The notes: generated by a model not told the origin, from the letters alone. 41,031 nt of DNA from a bacterium (GCA_018830565.1 JAHJRX010000049.1:1-41031); one strand, 5' to 3'. Counted from the first letter of the stretch, positions 25,133-34,729 are shown. Made by a program: numbers and translations.

Positions 25133-25609
25133 ATGATTGAGATGAAAGTTTTAGGAATTGCTTTAGATGCTAACAATAATAATATTCCTATCGTTGTTCT
25201 GGTAGATGAGAAAAGGAAAAGAGTATTGCCAATTTGGGTAGGATTCTTTGAAGCTCAATCAATACTGCTAGCTTTAGAGCATATTCCTGTTCCTCGACCA
25301 TTATCTCATGATCTAATGTGTGATATTATTAATAAATTAGAAGGTAAAGTTACTTATATTTATATTAGTACTTTGAAGGAGAATACTTACTATGCCAAGA
25401 TTAATTTAAAAAAAGGTAATCAAAATTTAGAAATTGATTCTCGTCCTTCCGATGCTATTGCCGTAGCCTTAAGAGAGAATGTAGCTATCTTTGTTTCTGA
25501 GCCAATTATTAATATGGCTTCAAAACCTAAGCAGCCTATTGACGAAGAAGAAGTAAAAAGATTTAAGGAAAAATTAAAGGATTTAAGTCCAAGGGATTTT
25601 TATGAGTAA
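25133..25609 (+). CDS. Bifunctional nuclease family protein (DUF151)
   Basis: 158 residues. The whole protein matches the BFN/DUF151 pattern: KVLGIALDANNNNIPIVVL, LPIWVGFFEAQSILLALE, PRPLSHDLMCDII, YYAKI and the highly conserved IDSRPSDAIAVALR. Plant members have DNase and RNase activity. The bacterial role is uncertain. The ATG follows AAGGAGAAGG. It overlaps the DUF362 gene by 8 bp. Confidence 0.9.
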   Translation: MIEMKVLGIALDANNNNIPIVVLVDEKRKRVLPIWVGFFEAQSILLALEHIPVPRPLSHDLMCDIINKLEGKVTYIYISTLKENTYYAKINLKKGNQNLEIDSRPSDAIAVALRENVAIFVSEPIINMASKPKQPIDEEEVKRFKEKLKDLSPRDFYE

Positions 25610-26792
25610 GGTAGCTATTGTAGAGTGTAAAAGTTATGATGAGGAGGCAATTGAAAGTTCTCTTAGATTAGCTTTGAACCTAATAAGCCAAGACTTACAT
25701 GAAAATATTTTAAAGAAATTAGTTTTTGAAGATAGCGAAGTCCTTCTTAAGCCAAATATGCTAGGAAGTTATTCACCAGACGCCGGTATCAATACTCATC
25801 CTAATATCATCAAAGTTGTAGCTAAGTTAGTTAAAGAATTAGGAGGTAGGCCGGTGATTGGAGATAGCCCAAGTTTTGCTATTAAAGGCGTAGAACAAGT
25901 CTGGGAAAAGTCTGGTTTTAAAAAAGTAGCTGATGAATTAGGGATCAAGTTAATAAACTTTGAAAAAGATGGTTTAATAGAGCTTGATGTTCCAGAAGCT
26001 ACTTATTTTAAGAAATTATATCTAGCTAAAAAAGCTAAAAATGTTGACGTTCTTATTAACCTCCCTAAGTTTAAGACCCACACTAATACCATCCTAACTG
26101 GAGCTATCAAGAATTTGTTAGGTTTAGTTCCAGGGTTTTTAAAAGCAGAATTTCATCGACGAGCGATTCGTTCTTCTGAATTTGGAGTAGCTCTGGCTGA
26201 GATTCTATCAGTCATAAAGCCTTCTTTGAATATTATGGATGCGGTGATCGGCATGGAAGGAGATGGTCCTACTGCTGGAAAGTTACGAGTTATTAATTTA
26301 CTCTTAGTAAGTACTGATGCCGTAGCCTTAGATGCTGTTTTTGCTGGTTTAGTCTGGGTAAGCCCTCTTTCTGTTCCTCCTGTTTTTGCTGCTTACCAAA
26401 AAAGATTAGGAGAAGCTAATTTAAAGAAGATAGAGATCGTAGGTATTCCTTTAAACAAAGCTCGTTTGTCTAATTTTATCCTACCCAATCAAAGTTTGAT
26501 CAATAAAATCCCCCTACCGATGGCTAAAATTATTGCTAATTTAGTTAAAGTTCGGCCAGTAATTTTGGAAGATAGATGCACCAAGTGCAAACTTTGTCTA
26601 AAAGGATGTCCCGTCAAGGCTATTTATTTAAAAAGAGGCAGAATTAAGGTTAATTACAACCTTTGTATAGAATGTTTTTGTTGTTATGAATTTTGTCATT
26701 ACTATGCCTTTAGACTTAGAAAATCTTTCCTTACTTTTATCTATTTTAAGATATTAGGTCTCATTAATAAGATCAAGAGATTATGGTGGTAA
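25602..26792 (+). CDS. DUF362 protein with C-terminal 2[4Fe-4S] ferredoxin domain
   Basis: 396 residues. The DUF362 core covers residues 1-300: VLLKPNMLGSYSPDAG, VIGDSPSFA, NLPKFKTHTNTILTGAIKNLLGLVPG and VALDAVFAGLVW. Residues about 325-362 form a two-cluster ferredoxin: CTKCKLCLKGCP and CIECFCCYEFCH, both with complete CxxCxxCxxxC ligands. The family is uncharacterised and is assumed to carry out a redox reaction in the cytoplasm. It overlaps the DUF151 gene by 8 bp and precedes thiL by 10 bp, so the three are probably co-transcribed. Confidence 0.9.
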   Translation: MSKVAIVECKSYDEEAIESSLRLALNLISQDLHENILKKLVFEDSEVLLKPNMLGSYSPDAGINTHPNIIKVVAKLVKELGGRPVIGDSPSFAIKGVEQVWEKSGFKKVADELGIKLINFEKDGLIELDVPEATYFKKLYLAKKAKNVDVLINLPKFKTHTNTILTGAIKNLLGLVPGFLKAEFHRRAIRSSEFGVALAEILSVIKPSLNIMDAVIGMEGDGPTAGKLRVINLLLVSTDAVALDAVFAGLVWVSPLSVPPVFAAYQKRLGEANLKKIEIVGIPLNKARLSNFILPNQSLINKIPLPMAKIIANLVKVRPVILEDRCTKCKLCLKGCPVKAIYLKRGRIKVNYNLCIECFCCYEFCHYYAFRLRKSFLTFIYFKILGLINKIKRLWW

Positions 26793-26802
26793 GGTTAAAA
26801 GA

Positions 26803-27801
26803 GTGATAAGGTTAAAAGATCTGGGTGAGATAAACCTGATTGAACGTTTCCGAAACAATATTTCCTACCCTCATTCTAAGATTATATTAGGGATAGGCGA
26901 TGATGCAGCGGTAGTAAAGAATAGGGCTAACAAATACTTAGTAGCTACTACCGATTTTTTTATTGAAGATGTTCATTTTGATCTAAAATTTTCAACTTTT
27001 TATCAAATTGGATGGAAGGCCACGGCTGTTAATCTTAGCGATATCGCGGCTATGGGAGCTACTCCTAAATACTTATTACTTTCCGTAGGTTTGCCTGAAG
27101 ATTTAGCTATTTCTTCCTGGGATGAAATTTGTAAAGGAATTTTAGACCTGTCTTCAAAATTTAAGGTCCATATTATTGGAGGAGACATGGTTAAATCCCA
27201 TAAGTTATTAATTAATATTACTTTATTAGGAGAAGTAGCCAAGGATGGTTACGTTTCGCGGCGGGGAATTAAAAGAGGAGAAAAGTTAGCGGTAACAGGA
27301 TGCTTAGGTGATTCTAAAGCAGGTTTAAATATTTTAAAGAACCAGCTAGACATTAATAAGAAAGAAAGAGAGATCTTAATTAACAAACATTTATTTCCTT
27401 ATCCTAAAATAAAAGAAGGTTTAATTATTTCTAAGTATAAAGTTGCTTCAAGTATGATGGATATTAGCGATGGATTGAGTAGTGAATTATATAGATTAGC
27501 CCAAGAAAATGAGGTGGGGTTTAAGCTCTATGAAGAAAAGATTCCTTGCTCTCCTGCTCTTTTAGCTTTTTCTCAAAAGACTCAAGGTAATCCTGTAGAG
27601 ATGGCTCTTTCTGGCGGTGAAGATTATGAGCTTCTTTTTACTTGCCAAGAAGAAAGATTAAAGATCCTTCAAAAAGCCAAAATTAATTATTTTATCATTG
27701 GAGAAGTTCTTCCAGAAAAAGAGATCATCATTTTAAAAAAAGGAGGATTTATTGAGAAGGTTGAAAGAAGTGGTTATGAACACTTTAAAGATATTCACTA
27801 A
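26803..27801 (+). CDS. thiL: Thiamine-monophosphate kinase
   Basis: 332 residues. It phosphorylates thiamine monophosphate to the active diphosphate using ATP. Motifs: GIGDDAAVV near residue 30, TTDFFIEDVHFDL, GWKATAVNLSDIAAMGATPKY, GGDMV, VTGCLGDSKAGL, MMDISDGLSSELYRLA and SGGEDYELLFT, all standard for ThiL. The start is GTG, following AAGGTTAAAAGA, within a short repeat (AAGGTTAAAAGA twice in 20 bp). It is convergent with lnt, with 4 bp between stops. Confidence 0.96.
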   Translation: MIRLKDLGEINLIERFRNNISYPHSKIILGIGDDAAVVKNRANKYLVATTDFFIEDVHFDLKFSTFYQIGWKATAVNLSDIAAMGATPKYLLLSVGLPEDLAISSWDEICKGILDLSSKFKVHIIGGDMVKSHKLLINITLLGEVAKDGYVSRRGIKRGEKLAVTGCLGDSKAGLNILKNQLDINKKEREILINKHLFPYPKIKEGLIISKYKVASSMMDISDGLSSELYRLAQENEVGFKLYEEKIPCSPALLAFSQKTQGNPVEMALSGGEDYELLFTCQEERLKILQKAKINYFIIGEVLPEKEIIILKKGGFIEKVERSGYEHFKDIH

Positions 27802-27805
27802 AAGG

Positions 27806-29344
27806 TTATTCCTTAGGGAGAATCTTGCTAAAAGAGATGCTTAGTTTTAAGCTGATAAGTAAAATCACGGTTAAAAGTGAGCACCCATGAGCAAAAATAT
27901 CGCCATATTGGCTATAAAAAGTCTTAAAGGCAGAAGTAGAAATTTCTCCATGTAAGATTCCTTTTTGATAAACACTTAAACTTTTTTCTACCACTCCATA
28001 AGGATTAATAAGGGCGGAAATACCAGAATTTCCAGCTCTAACTAAAAAACAACGTCCTTCAATGGCTCGAAAGATGGCCATTTCAAAATGTTGAAGATGA
28101 GCAGAAACATTTTTTGACCAAGCATCATTAGTAATGTTAACCATAAAATTAGCTTGATGATTAATAAAGTCTTTAGCGATATAACCAAAGATATCTTCAA
28201 AGCATATTGAAACTCCTGCCTTTACTATTTGGTAATCTTGATGATAAAAACTTAAAGGATAAAAACCTTTTCCCGGGCTAAAATCTCCTACCATAGGGAG
28301 TAATTCTCTAAGAGAAGGCAAGAAAGGAAGAAGCTTTTTGAGCTTATTAAAAGTATCTTCAAAAGGAATCATCTCTCCAAAAGGAACTAAGTGAACCTTG
28401 TCATATCGACCCAGAATCTCTCCTTTTTTAGAGATTAAGAAGGCACTATTAAAGTATTGATCTCCTTTCTTCCCCGATTTTACACAGGGAATGCCAATCA
28501 GGAGGTTAACATTGCCTTCTTTAGCCAGATTTAAGACAGCATTTCTAATATCTGGATTTAATTCCCAAAGATTGTGAAGAGCAGTCTCTGTCCAGATAAT
28601 TAAATCGGGATGATATTCTGCAACTGCTTTTTTACTGCTTTGGAGTAAGTCATTTAAGACTTCATTCTTGTGTTTATTCCAGCTATCATACCAATCGGGA
28701 TCAATATTAGCTTGGATGATAGAGACCTTTAGATTTCTGGCGGGGATAAAGTCTTCCCTTAATCTTATCTTTCCATAAATAGTTAAGAAGAGAAAGATTA
28801 AAGGAATAACCAGTAAGTATTTTTTCTCTAATTTTTTTGTCATTACTTCAAATAAGAGAGAATTTACTAAGATGACCATAAATGAGATACCAAGCACACC
28901 TACCAGATCAGCTATTTGGATTAAAGTGGTGTTTTCACTTTGAGAATAACCAATTACTCCCCAGGGAAAGCCTAAAGTTCCACTACTGCGAAGATCTTCT
29001 ATTAGGACCCATAACAGAGGAATAATCAAGAAGTGAAATTTAGAAATATTTTTCTTTATCCAGCTATATAAAAAGCCAAAGACCCCTGAGAATAAAGAAA
29101 GGTAAAGGCATAAGAAAAGAAGAGCTAAGGGATGATAAATTTTAATCCAAAATAAAAGACCGAGAGAAAAAGCTAAGCCTTGTAAGCTTCCTAAAAGAAA
29201 GCTCTGAGATAAGTTTTGACCTTGGAGAGAAAATAAGAAAGGAATTAAGAATAAGTAAGCAAAAAGAGAAAGACTGTAAGGAGGAAAAGATAGCACCGCT
29301 AAATATCCTGATAAAATTGCCAATAAATAAGGTTTGAAGTTCAA
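27806..29344 (-). CDS. lnt: Apolipoprotein N-acyltransferase
   Basis: 512 residues, full length. An inner-membrane enzyme that adds the third acyl chain to lipoproteins. Six or so membrane helices cover residues 1-195, followed by a periplasmic nitrilase-like domain with the triad E253 (WTETALHN), K316 (YDKVHLVPFGE) and C381 (SICFED), and a last helix near the C-terminus (SLLTVILLISLKL). The minus-strand start is TTG, with AAGGAA upstream. Its presence indicates a diderm cell and fits the lipoprotein at 1346. Confidence 0.95.
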   Translation of the reverse strand: MNFKPYLLAILSGYLAVLSFPPYSLSLFAYLFLIPFLFSLQGQNLSQSFLLGSLQGLAFSLGLLFWIKIYHPLALLFLCLYLSLFSGVFGFLYSWIKKNISKFHFLIIPLLWVLIEDLRSSGTLGFPWGVIGYSQSENTTLIQIADLVGVLGISFMVILVNSLLFEVMTKKLEKKYLLVIPLIFLFLTIYGKIRLREDFIPARNLKVSIIQANIDPDWYDSWNKHKNEVLNDLLQSSKKAVAEYHPDLIIWTETALHNLWELNPDIRNAVLNLAKEGNVNLLIGIPCVKSGKKGDQYFNSAFLISKKGEILGRYDKVHLVPFGEMIPFEDTFNKLKKLLPFLPSLRELLPMVGDFSPGKGFYPLSFYHQDYQIVKAGVSICFEDIFGYIAKDFINHQANFMVNITNDAWSKNVSAHLQHFEMAIFRAIEGRCFLVRAGNSGISALINPYGVVEKSLSVYQKGILHGEISTSAFKTFYSQYGDIFAHGCSLLTVILLISLKLSISFSKILPKE

Positions 29345-29402
29345 ATGTATTTCCTTATAAAAGTGAAGGGCATTCCTATATCTATTCTGATAAAGTTACC
29401 AA

Positions 29403-29545
29403 TATATGCAATCCATTAATTAAGTTGACATACCTCGTAGGGAAAATCCACCCCCTACCCCCGCCAGCAAGGGACAGTCTCGAGCTTATCCCCCGCTGGC
29501 GGGGGTAGGGGGTGGAAATACAAGTTATTTATCAGATTGCATATA
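29403..29545. repeat. Nested inverted-repeat element between lnt and glgA
   Basis: The outer arms TATATGCAATC (29403-29413) and GATTGCATATA (29535-29545) are perfect complements. The inner arms (29447-29468 and 29495-29516) are 22 bp, perfect and very GC-rich (CACCCCCTACCCCCGCC). An imperfect 18-bp direct repeat, ATAAATAAGGTyTGAAGT, lies at 29325-29342 (the lnt start) and 29543-29560. It is GC-rich in an AT-rich genome, so probably an inserted repetitive element. It may also terminate glgA transcription. Confidence 0.8.
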
Positions 29546-29571
29546 AATAAGGTCTGAAGTAGCTCCAAAAA

Positions 29572-31026
29572 TTAGGTTTTTTTAGCAAGGTATATTTTTT
29601 CATAAAGTTTAATATATTTCTTAGCGGAACGAGACCACGAAAAATCTAAACTCATACCTCTTTTGGCTAATCTTGACCAAATTTTTGGATCTTGATAAGT
29701 CTTAAGGGCTTTTTTTATAGTCCTTAAAAGACCAAAAGGCGAAAATTTACTAAAAGTAAAGCCATTTCCTTGATTTTCTTGCTCGAAGTTAAATTCAACT
29801 ACGGTGTCAGATAATCCACCAATCTTGTGAACAATAGGGACACAACCATATCTAAAGCTGATTAATTGTCCTAAGCCACAAGGTTCATAGCGGGAAGGCA
29901 TTAAGAACATATCACTAGCAGCATATATTTTATGGCCTAAAGGGTCGTCAAAATCAATCTTTACTCTTAGTTTATCTGGATACTTATTAGCCATAGAGAT
30001 AAATAAGTCTTGATAAATCTTTTCTCCCTTACCTAATACAATCAAATATAAATTTAATTTCATGATTTTATCTATCGCTTCACTTAAAAGATCAAAGCCT
30101 TTTTGGTAAGTAAGTCGACTGACGATGCCGACTAAAGGAATATTTTCCTGGTAAGGTAAATTCAGCTCTTTCAAGAGACTGATTTTGTTTTTTTTCTTTT
30201 TTTCTAAACTAAGTTGGTTATAATCTTGGTAGATCAAGCTATCAGAAGCAGGGTCCCATTCTTGATAGTCTATGCCATTTAATAAGCCGTGAATAGTCTT
30301 ATGGTGAAAGGAAAGAACTGTTTCTAATCCATATCCATATAAAGGGGTTTGAATCTCTTTAGCGTATTCTTTACTCACCGTATTAATGGCATCGGCATAA
30401 ACAATGCCTCCTTTTAAAAGATTGACTTTTCCATAAAATTCTAATTGATCGAAGGTAAAAAAATCCCACCCTAAATTAGTAGTAAGCATTTCAGGAGCTT
30501 CAAACAATCCTTGATAAGCGATATTATGGATGGTAAGCAAGGTTCTTATTTTTTGATAGTTTTTTTCTTGACTATAAATGCTCTTTAGATAAACAGGAAC
30601 TAAACCTGTCTGCCAATCATTACAATGAATGACCTCAGGAAACCAGTCAATTAACTTTAAAAGTTTTAAGACTGCTTGGGAAAATAAAGCAAAACGAGCG
30701 GCGTTGTCAGGATAAGCATCTTCGCAAGTTCCATAAAGACCGTCGCGATGAAAATAAGAGTCATTTTGGACAAAATAAAAAGGAACACCGTGAAAAACCT
30801 TAGATTTTATCGTAACCTTTTTAGTGGACGGGCCTATTTTTACTTTAAAACTACCCTCTAATTTTAAATCTTGGTCCTGAATGGACTTATATTTAGGAAG
30901 AATAACTCTAATATCTAGACTTGGATCTTGTTTTTTTAAATTTTGAGGTAATGTTCCGGCTACATCTGCTAATCCACCAGTCTTAGCAAAAGGAACTGCT
31001 TCTGAAGCCGCTAATAATATCTTCAT
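29572..31026 (-). CDS. glgA: Glycogen synthase (ADP-glucose type)
   Basis: 484 residues, normal GT5 length. It transfers glucose from ADP-glucose to growing alpha-1,4 glucan. KTGGLADV (15-22) binds the nucleotide sugar, HCNDWQTGLVP and LTIHNIAYQG lie mid-domain, NGIDYQEWDP is the family hinge and RLTYQKGFDLL and PSRYEPCGLGQL form the C-terminal active site. The ATG follows AAGGAGATAAAAG. It is preceded on the minus strand by dgt with a 27-bp gap. The phosphofructokinase and aldolase genes at 37973-40429 are other sugar-metabolism genes in the window. Confidence 0.96.
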   Translation of the reverse strand: MKILLAASEAVPFAKTGGLADVAGTLPQNLKKQDPSLDIRVILPKYKSIQDQDLKLEGSFKVKIGPSTKKVTIKSKVFHGVPFYFVQNDSYFHRDGLYGTCEDAYPDNAARFALFSQAVLKLLKLIDWFPEVIHCNDWQTGLVPVYLKSIYSQEKNYQKIRTLLTIHNIAYQGLFEAPEMLTTNLGWDFFTFDQLEFYGKVNLLKGGIVYADAINTVSKEYAKEIQTPLYGYGLETVLSFHHKTIHGLLNGIDYQEWDPASDSLIYQDYNQLSLEKKKKNKISLLKELNLPYQENIPLVGIVSRLTYQKGFDLLSEAIDKIMKLNLYLIVLGKGEKIYQDLFISMANKYPDKLRVKIDFDDPLGHKIYAASDMFLMPSRYEPCGLGQLISFRYGCVPIVHKIGGLSDTVVEFNFEQENQGNGFTFSKFSPFGLLRTIKKALKTYQDPKIWSRLAKRGMSLDFSWSRSAKKYIKLYEKIYLAKKT

Positions 31027-31053
31027 CTTTTATCTCCTTAATCTTTATCTGAA

Positions 31054-32094
31054 CTAATATTGCTTCAATTTCCAAGATTCTGGCAAGAATATTTTTTTAT
31101 ATAGAGAAATGACTTCTCGGTCGCTTAAGATAGAAAGATAGTCACAAATTAGCCTCTCTTTCTCGTGTTGATTCATAATATAACTAAATTCTTCCAAGAC
31201 TGTCTTTGGATTTTCTAAAAAGTAAAAGTATAACTCTTTTATCACTCTTTCAGCTTTAATTCCCTGAGTTTTAATTCTAGGATGAGTATAAACTTCCTGG
31301 TATAAATAACTTCTAAGCTGATCGGTCGTTTTTAATACTTCATCACTCATCGAAATAAAGTTTTTGTCTTTGCTATTTATGATTACATCATAGACCATCG
31401 TATTAATTCTTTCCGAATGCCTTCTACCCAGTATCTTTAAGCACTCATGGGGTAGATCGGACATCTTAATCATCCGAGCTTGAATGGTATCTTCAATATC
31501 GTGATTAATATAAGTAATGCTATCGGCTAACCTGACAATAGTTCCTTCTAAAGTTACTGGTCGTAATTCTTCAGGTTCAATATATAAACTTGAGGAACCA
31601 CGAGTATGTTTTAAGATACCATCTCTTACTTCATAGGTTAAATTTAAGCCTTGGCCATTCTTTTCTAATACTTCCACCACTCGTAAACTTTGTTCATGAT
31701 GGCGAAAACCACTTGGAGATACCTCATTTAAGGCTGATTCTCCTATATGACCAAAAGGAGAATGTCCTAAATCATGACCTAAGGCAATAGCTTCAGTTAA
31801 ATCTTCATTTAAACGCAAAGCTTTAGCAATAGTTCGAGCTATTTGAGAAACCTCGATAGTATGAATAAGTCTGGTGCATATTTGTTCCACTTCAGGAAAT
31901 AACAAGACTTGAGTTTTATACTTTAATTGCTTAAAAGCCTTAGAATGAATAATTCGATCTCGGTCTCTTTGAAAACAAGTGCGGACATCACATTCTTTTT
32001 CTTTTTCTTTTCTTCCTTGGCTTTTTGCAGAAAGCATGGCATAAAAAGAAAGCTCTTCTCTTTCCCTTTTTTCGAATAGTTCACGCACGATCAT
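31054..32094 (-). CDS. dgt: dNTP triphosphohydrolase, dGTPase-like
   Basis: 346 residues. An HD-domain enzyme that removes triphosphate from dNTPs. Seen: RDRDRIIHSKAFKQLKYKTQV (43-63) and the metal site H78 (IHTIEVSQIARTIAKAL), H107-D108 (LGHDLGHSPFGHIGE) and a later Asp in RLADSITYINHDIED. Length matches the dGTPase-like group 2 family rather than the 500-residue E. coli enzyme, so substrate range may be broad. The ATG follows AGGAGC. It is 12 bp after recG. Confidence 0.92.
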   Translation of the reverse strand: MIVRELFEKREREELSFYAMLSAKSQGRKEKEKECDVRTCFQRDRDRIIHSKAFKQLKYKTQVLLFPEVEQICTRLIHTIEVSQIARTIAKALRLNEDLTEAIALGHDLGHSPFGHIGESALNEVSPSGFRHHEQSLRVVEVLEKNGQGLNLTYEVRDGILKHTRGSSSLYIEPEELRPVTLEGTIVRLADSITYINHDIEDTIQARMIKMSDLPHECLKILGRRHSERINTMVYDVIINSKDKNFISMSDEVLKTTDQLRSYLYQEVYTHPRIKTQGIKAERVIKELYFYFLENPKTVLEEFSYIMNQHEKERLICDYLSILSDREVISLYKKIFLPESWKLKQY

Positions 32095-32106
32095 AAAAGC
32101 TCCTAA

Positions 32107-34257
32107 TTATTCTAATAACAAATCTTTTTCTAAGTAAGGCAAGTAACTACTTTTAAGATTTTGAATCAGTCTTTGGTTTTCTTCTTTTTGCAAAAGAGGA
32201 TCTAAGGTAAATAACCGATCTACCTGGCTTTTGGCTTTTTTTAAGTAATCTACATCTCTAATGATATTAGCTAATCTTAATTCAGGCAGTCCATGTTGTC
32301 TTGTTCCGAAAAACTCCCCCGGTCCTCGTATTTCAAAATCAACTTCAGCAATCTTAAAACCATCGTTAGTCCCGATCATGGTCTTTAATCTCTTAATAGC
32401 ATCTATTTGATTTAAATCAAACTCTTTCTCTTTGAAGGAAGAAGAGTTTACCTCTGCAGAGATGTGTTTTTTGGTAATAAAAAGACAGTAAGACTTATTC
32501 TCACCTCGTCCAATCCTACCTCTAAGTTGGTGAAGCTGAGAAAGACCAAATCTTTCTGCATGTTCAATCAGCATCACCGTAGCATTAGGAATATCAATGC
32601 CTACTTCAATCACGGTAGTAGAGACCAAGATATCAATTTCTTGATCTTTAAACTTATTCATTACTTCTTCTTTTTCAGAAACTTTCATCCTTCCATGAAG
32701 AAGTCCTAACTTAAATTCCTTAAATACTTCTTTTTGAAGCTCTTCTACCATCTTGGTAGCTGATTTTAAGTTCAGCTCTTTAGATTCTTCAACCAAAGGA
32801 TAGACAAGATAAGCTTGCCTTCCTTTTGAAATTTCCTTTTTCATGAATTCATAAATCTTATTTAAGTCATCTTCACTTCGGCAGAAACTTCTTATTTCTT
32901 GGCGATTAGGAGGAAGCTCTGAAATAGTGGAGATATCTAAGTCTCCATACAAAGTTAAAGCTAAAGTTCGAGGGATAGGAGTAGCGCTCATTACTAAGAT
33001 ATCAGGTTTTTTTTGGTCTTGACCCTTTTTTTGGAGAGATAATCTTTGCATTACTCCAAAGCGATGTTGTTCATCAATGATACACAGACCTAAACGATGA
33101 TAACTTACTCCTTTTTGAATTAAGGAATGGGTGCCAAGAATGAGTTTAGTTTGACCACTTTTTAATTCTTGTAAGATTTCTCTTCTGATTTTACCTTTAA
33201 CGCTACTGGTAAGCAAAGCTACCTTTACTTCTGTCTCCTTGAGAAATTTTTTTATATTTAAGTAATGTTGCTCGGCTAAGACTTCGGTAGGGACCATAAA
33301 AGCTACTTGATAGCCGTTCTTAATAGCAATCAAGGAGGAAATGATAGCTACGACTGTCTTTCCAGAACCAACATCACCATGAATTAAACGACACATAGGA
33401 AAACTACTCTGCAGGTCTATTATAATTTCCTTGATAACTTTATTTTGAGCAGAAGTAAGGGAAAAAGGAAATAAGGAGTAAAAAGAGTTTAACTCATCTT
33501 GGTTGACTAGATACTTTATTCCAAGCTCTTCTTGCTTAACCTTGTGACGAAGATACCCAAAAGCTAATTGAAGATAAAAGAGCTCTTCAAAGACCAACCG
33601 CTCTTTAGCTTTTTTATACATCGACCAATTAGCAGGAAAATGAATATCTTGTAAGGCAGTCTTTAGGTCAATTAAGAAATGTTCTTTTAAGATATACTCG
33701 GGAAGAGTTTCCTCAATTTCGCTTAAATAAAGATCGCCAACGCTTTTTATGGTTTTACGAAGAAATCTTTGCCAATAAGAAGGTATGTTACTGGTAAGGC
33801 GATAGATAGGAACAATTCTTTTATTATGGATAAACTCATCTTCTTTTTCAAGCATCTCATATTCAAAATTAGACATTTGAAGGGCTTGACGGTATCTTCG
33901 AACTATTCCTGAAGCAACGATCTTACTTCCTATAGGTAAGTATTTTTCAATATAAGGTTGGTTAAAAAAGGATAAAGTAATTATGCCGGTGTCATCGCCA
34001 ATCACTACTTTAGTTACTTTAATCTTTTTTCGGGGAAAACTACTCTTTAGGTGTCTTATGACCACCCCACAAATAGTCTCTTTTTCTCCTTCTTTAAGAC
34101 TAAAGATAGATCTTATTTCAGTCCGATCTTGATAAATTCTAGGAAAATAATAGAGTAGATCTTTTATCGTTTCAATGCCTAACTTAGAAAAGATCTTAGC
34201 TCTTTGAGGTCCTATCCCTTTCAGATATTGAATGGAGCTATTCAAGCTCTTAGCCAT
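32107..34257 (-). CDS. recG: ATP-dependent DNA helicase RecG
   Basis: 716 residues. It remodels stalled replication forks and Holliday junctions. The N-terminal helix-hairpin region (GIGPQRAKIFSKLGI), the OB wedge domain (60-140), Walker A GDVGSGKT (294-301), the DEQH motif (395-398), TATPIPRTL-like SATPIPRTLALT, STTVIEVGIDIPNA and QLRGRIGRG are all present. It is slightly longer than average. The ATG overlaps no gene but follows a stop codon in the sequence TAAATG that belongs to a relic of the folB end, and no clear Shine-Dalgarno sequence precedes it. Confidence 0.97.
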   Translation of the reverse strand: MAKSLNSSIQYLKGIGPQRAKIFSKLGIETIKDLLYYFPRIYQDRTEIRSIFSLKEGEKETICGVVIRHLKSSFPRKKIKVTKVVIGDDTGIITLSFFNQPYIEKYLPIGSKIVASGIVRRYRQALQMSNFEYEMLEKEDEFIHNKRIVPIYRLTSNIPSYWQRFLRKTIKSVGDLYLSEIEETLPEYILKEHFLIDLKTALQDIHFPANWSMYKKAKERLVFEELFYLQLAFGYLRHKVKQEELGIKYLVNQDELNSFYSLFPFSLTSAQNKVIKEIIIDLQSSFPMCRLIHGDVGSGKTVVAIISSLIAIKNGYQVAFMVPTEVLAEQHYLNIKKFLKETEVKVALLTSSVKGKIRREILQELKSGQTKLILGTHSLIQKGVSYHRLGLCIIDEQHRFGVMQRLSLQKKGQDQKKPDILVMSATPIPRTLALTLYGDLDISTISELPPNRQEIRSFCRSEDDLNKIYEFMKKEISKGRQAYLVYPLVEESKELNLKSATKMVEELQKEVFKEFKLGLLHGRMKVSEKEEVMNKFKDQEIDILVSTTVIEVGIDIPNATVMLIEHAERFGLSQLHQLRGRIGRGENKSYCLFITKKHISAEVNSSSFKEKEFDLNQIDAIKRLKTMIGTNDGFKIAEVDFEIRGPGEFFGTRQHGLPELRLANIIRDVDYLKKAKSQVDRLFTLDPLLQKEENQRLIQNLKSSYLPYLEKDLLLE

Positions 34258-34421
34258 TTACTTTTTTCGCTCTATTTTTATAGCTGTAAAATCTATTTAA
34301 CCATTTAAGACTAAATGGAGATATTTAAGATTTAATCTATTTACTAGCCATTTACTTTTTTACTTTTTTTTACTTTTTTCGCTCAATCTCTACGCCGGTA
34401 AAATCTACTTGGCCACCTAAG
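34251..34421 (-). repeat. Duplicated folB end / recG start junction
   Basis: On the minus strand, 34309-34251 resembles 34421-34345. The upper copy is the genuine folB 3' end (VDFTGVEIERKK, stop). The lower copy reads IDFTAIKIERKK, stop, preceded by an in-frame stop, and abuts the recG ATG. Both copies continue with TAAATGGCTAG/A, so the duplicated unit includes the recG start. Between them are T-rich runs and a short CCATTTA/TAAATGG hairpin. Confidence 0.8.
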
Positions 34422-34729
34422 TTAAGGTGATATTTCTTTATTCTTACCCCGACGGAAAGAAGATTAAAATTTTGTAAAATTTCCTTAGCGATCTCTTCCG
34501 CTAAAGCTTCAATTAAAGAAAAACTCTTTTCTTCGCAAATCTTCTTTATTAATTTATAAACTTCTTGATAATTAATAGTAAAAGCTAAATCATCGCTCTG
34601 GCCAGCTTTTTTTAAATCTAAATTAAGATCTAAGTCAACTACTATCTTTTGACCTAATTTACGTTCTTCTTCATAGACACCATGAGCGCCAAAAAAAGCC
34701 ATACCAGAAAGAATAATCTTATCTTTCAT
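34370..34729 (-). CDS. folB: Dihydroneopterin aldolase
   Basis: 119 residues, normal size. It cleaves dihydroneopterin to the pterin precursor of folate. Signature GMAFFGAHGVYEEERKLGQ near the N-terminus, the catalytic Tyr in TINYQEVYKLI, Glu in SLIEALAEEIA and the C-terminal KYHLNLGGQVDFTGVEI (Lys of the active site). The ATG follows AAGGTAATTAAG. Folate feeds the glyA reaction elsewhere in the window. Its 3' end has a degenerate copy downstream. Confidence 0.94.
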   Translation of the reverse strand: MKDKIILSGMAFFGAHGVYEEERKLGQKIVVDLDLNLDLKKAGQSDDLAFTINYQEVYKLIKKICEEKSFSLIEALAEEIAKEILQNFNLLSVGVRIKKYHLNLGGQVDFTGVEIERKK

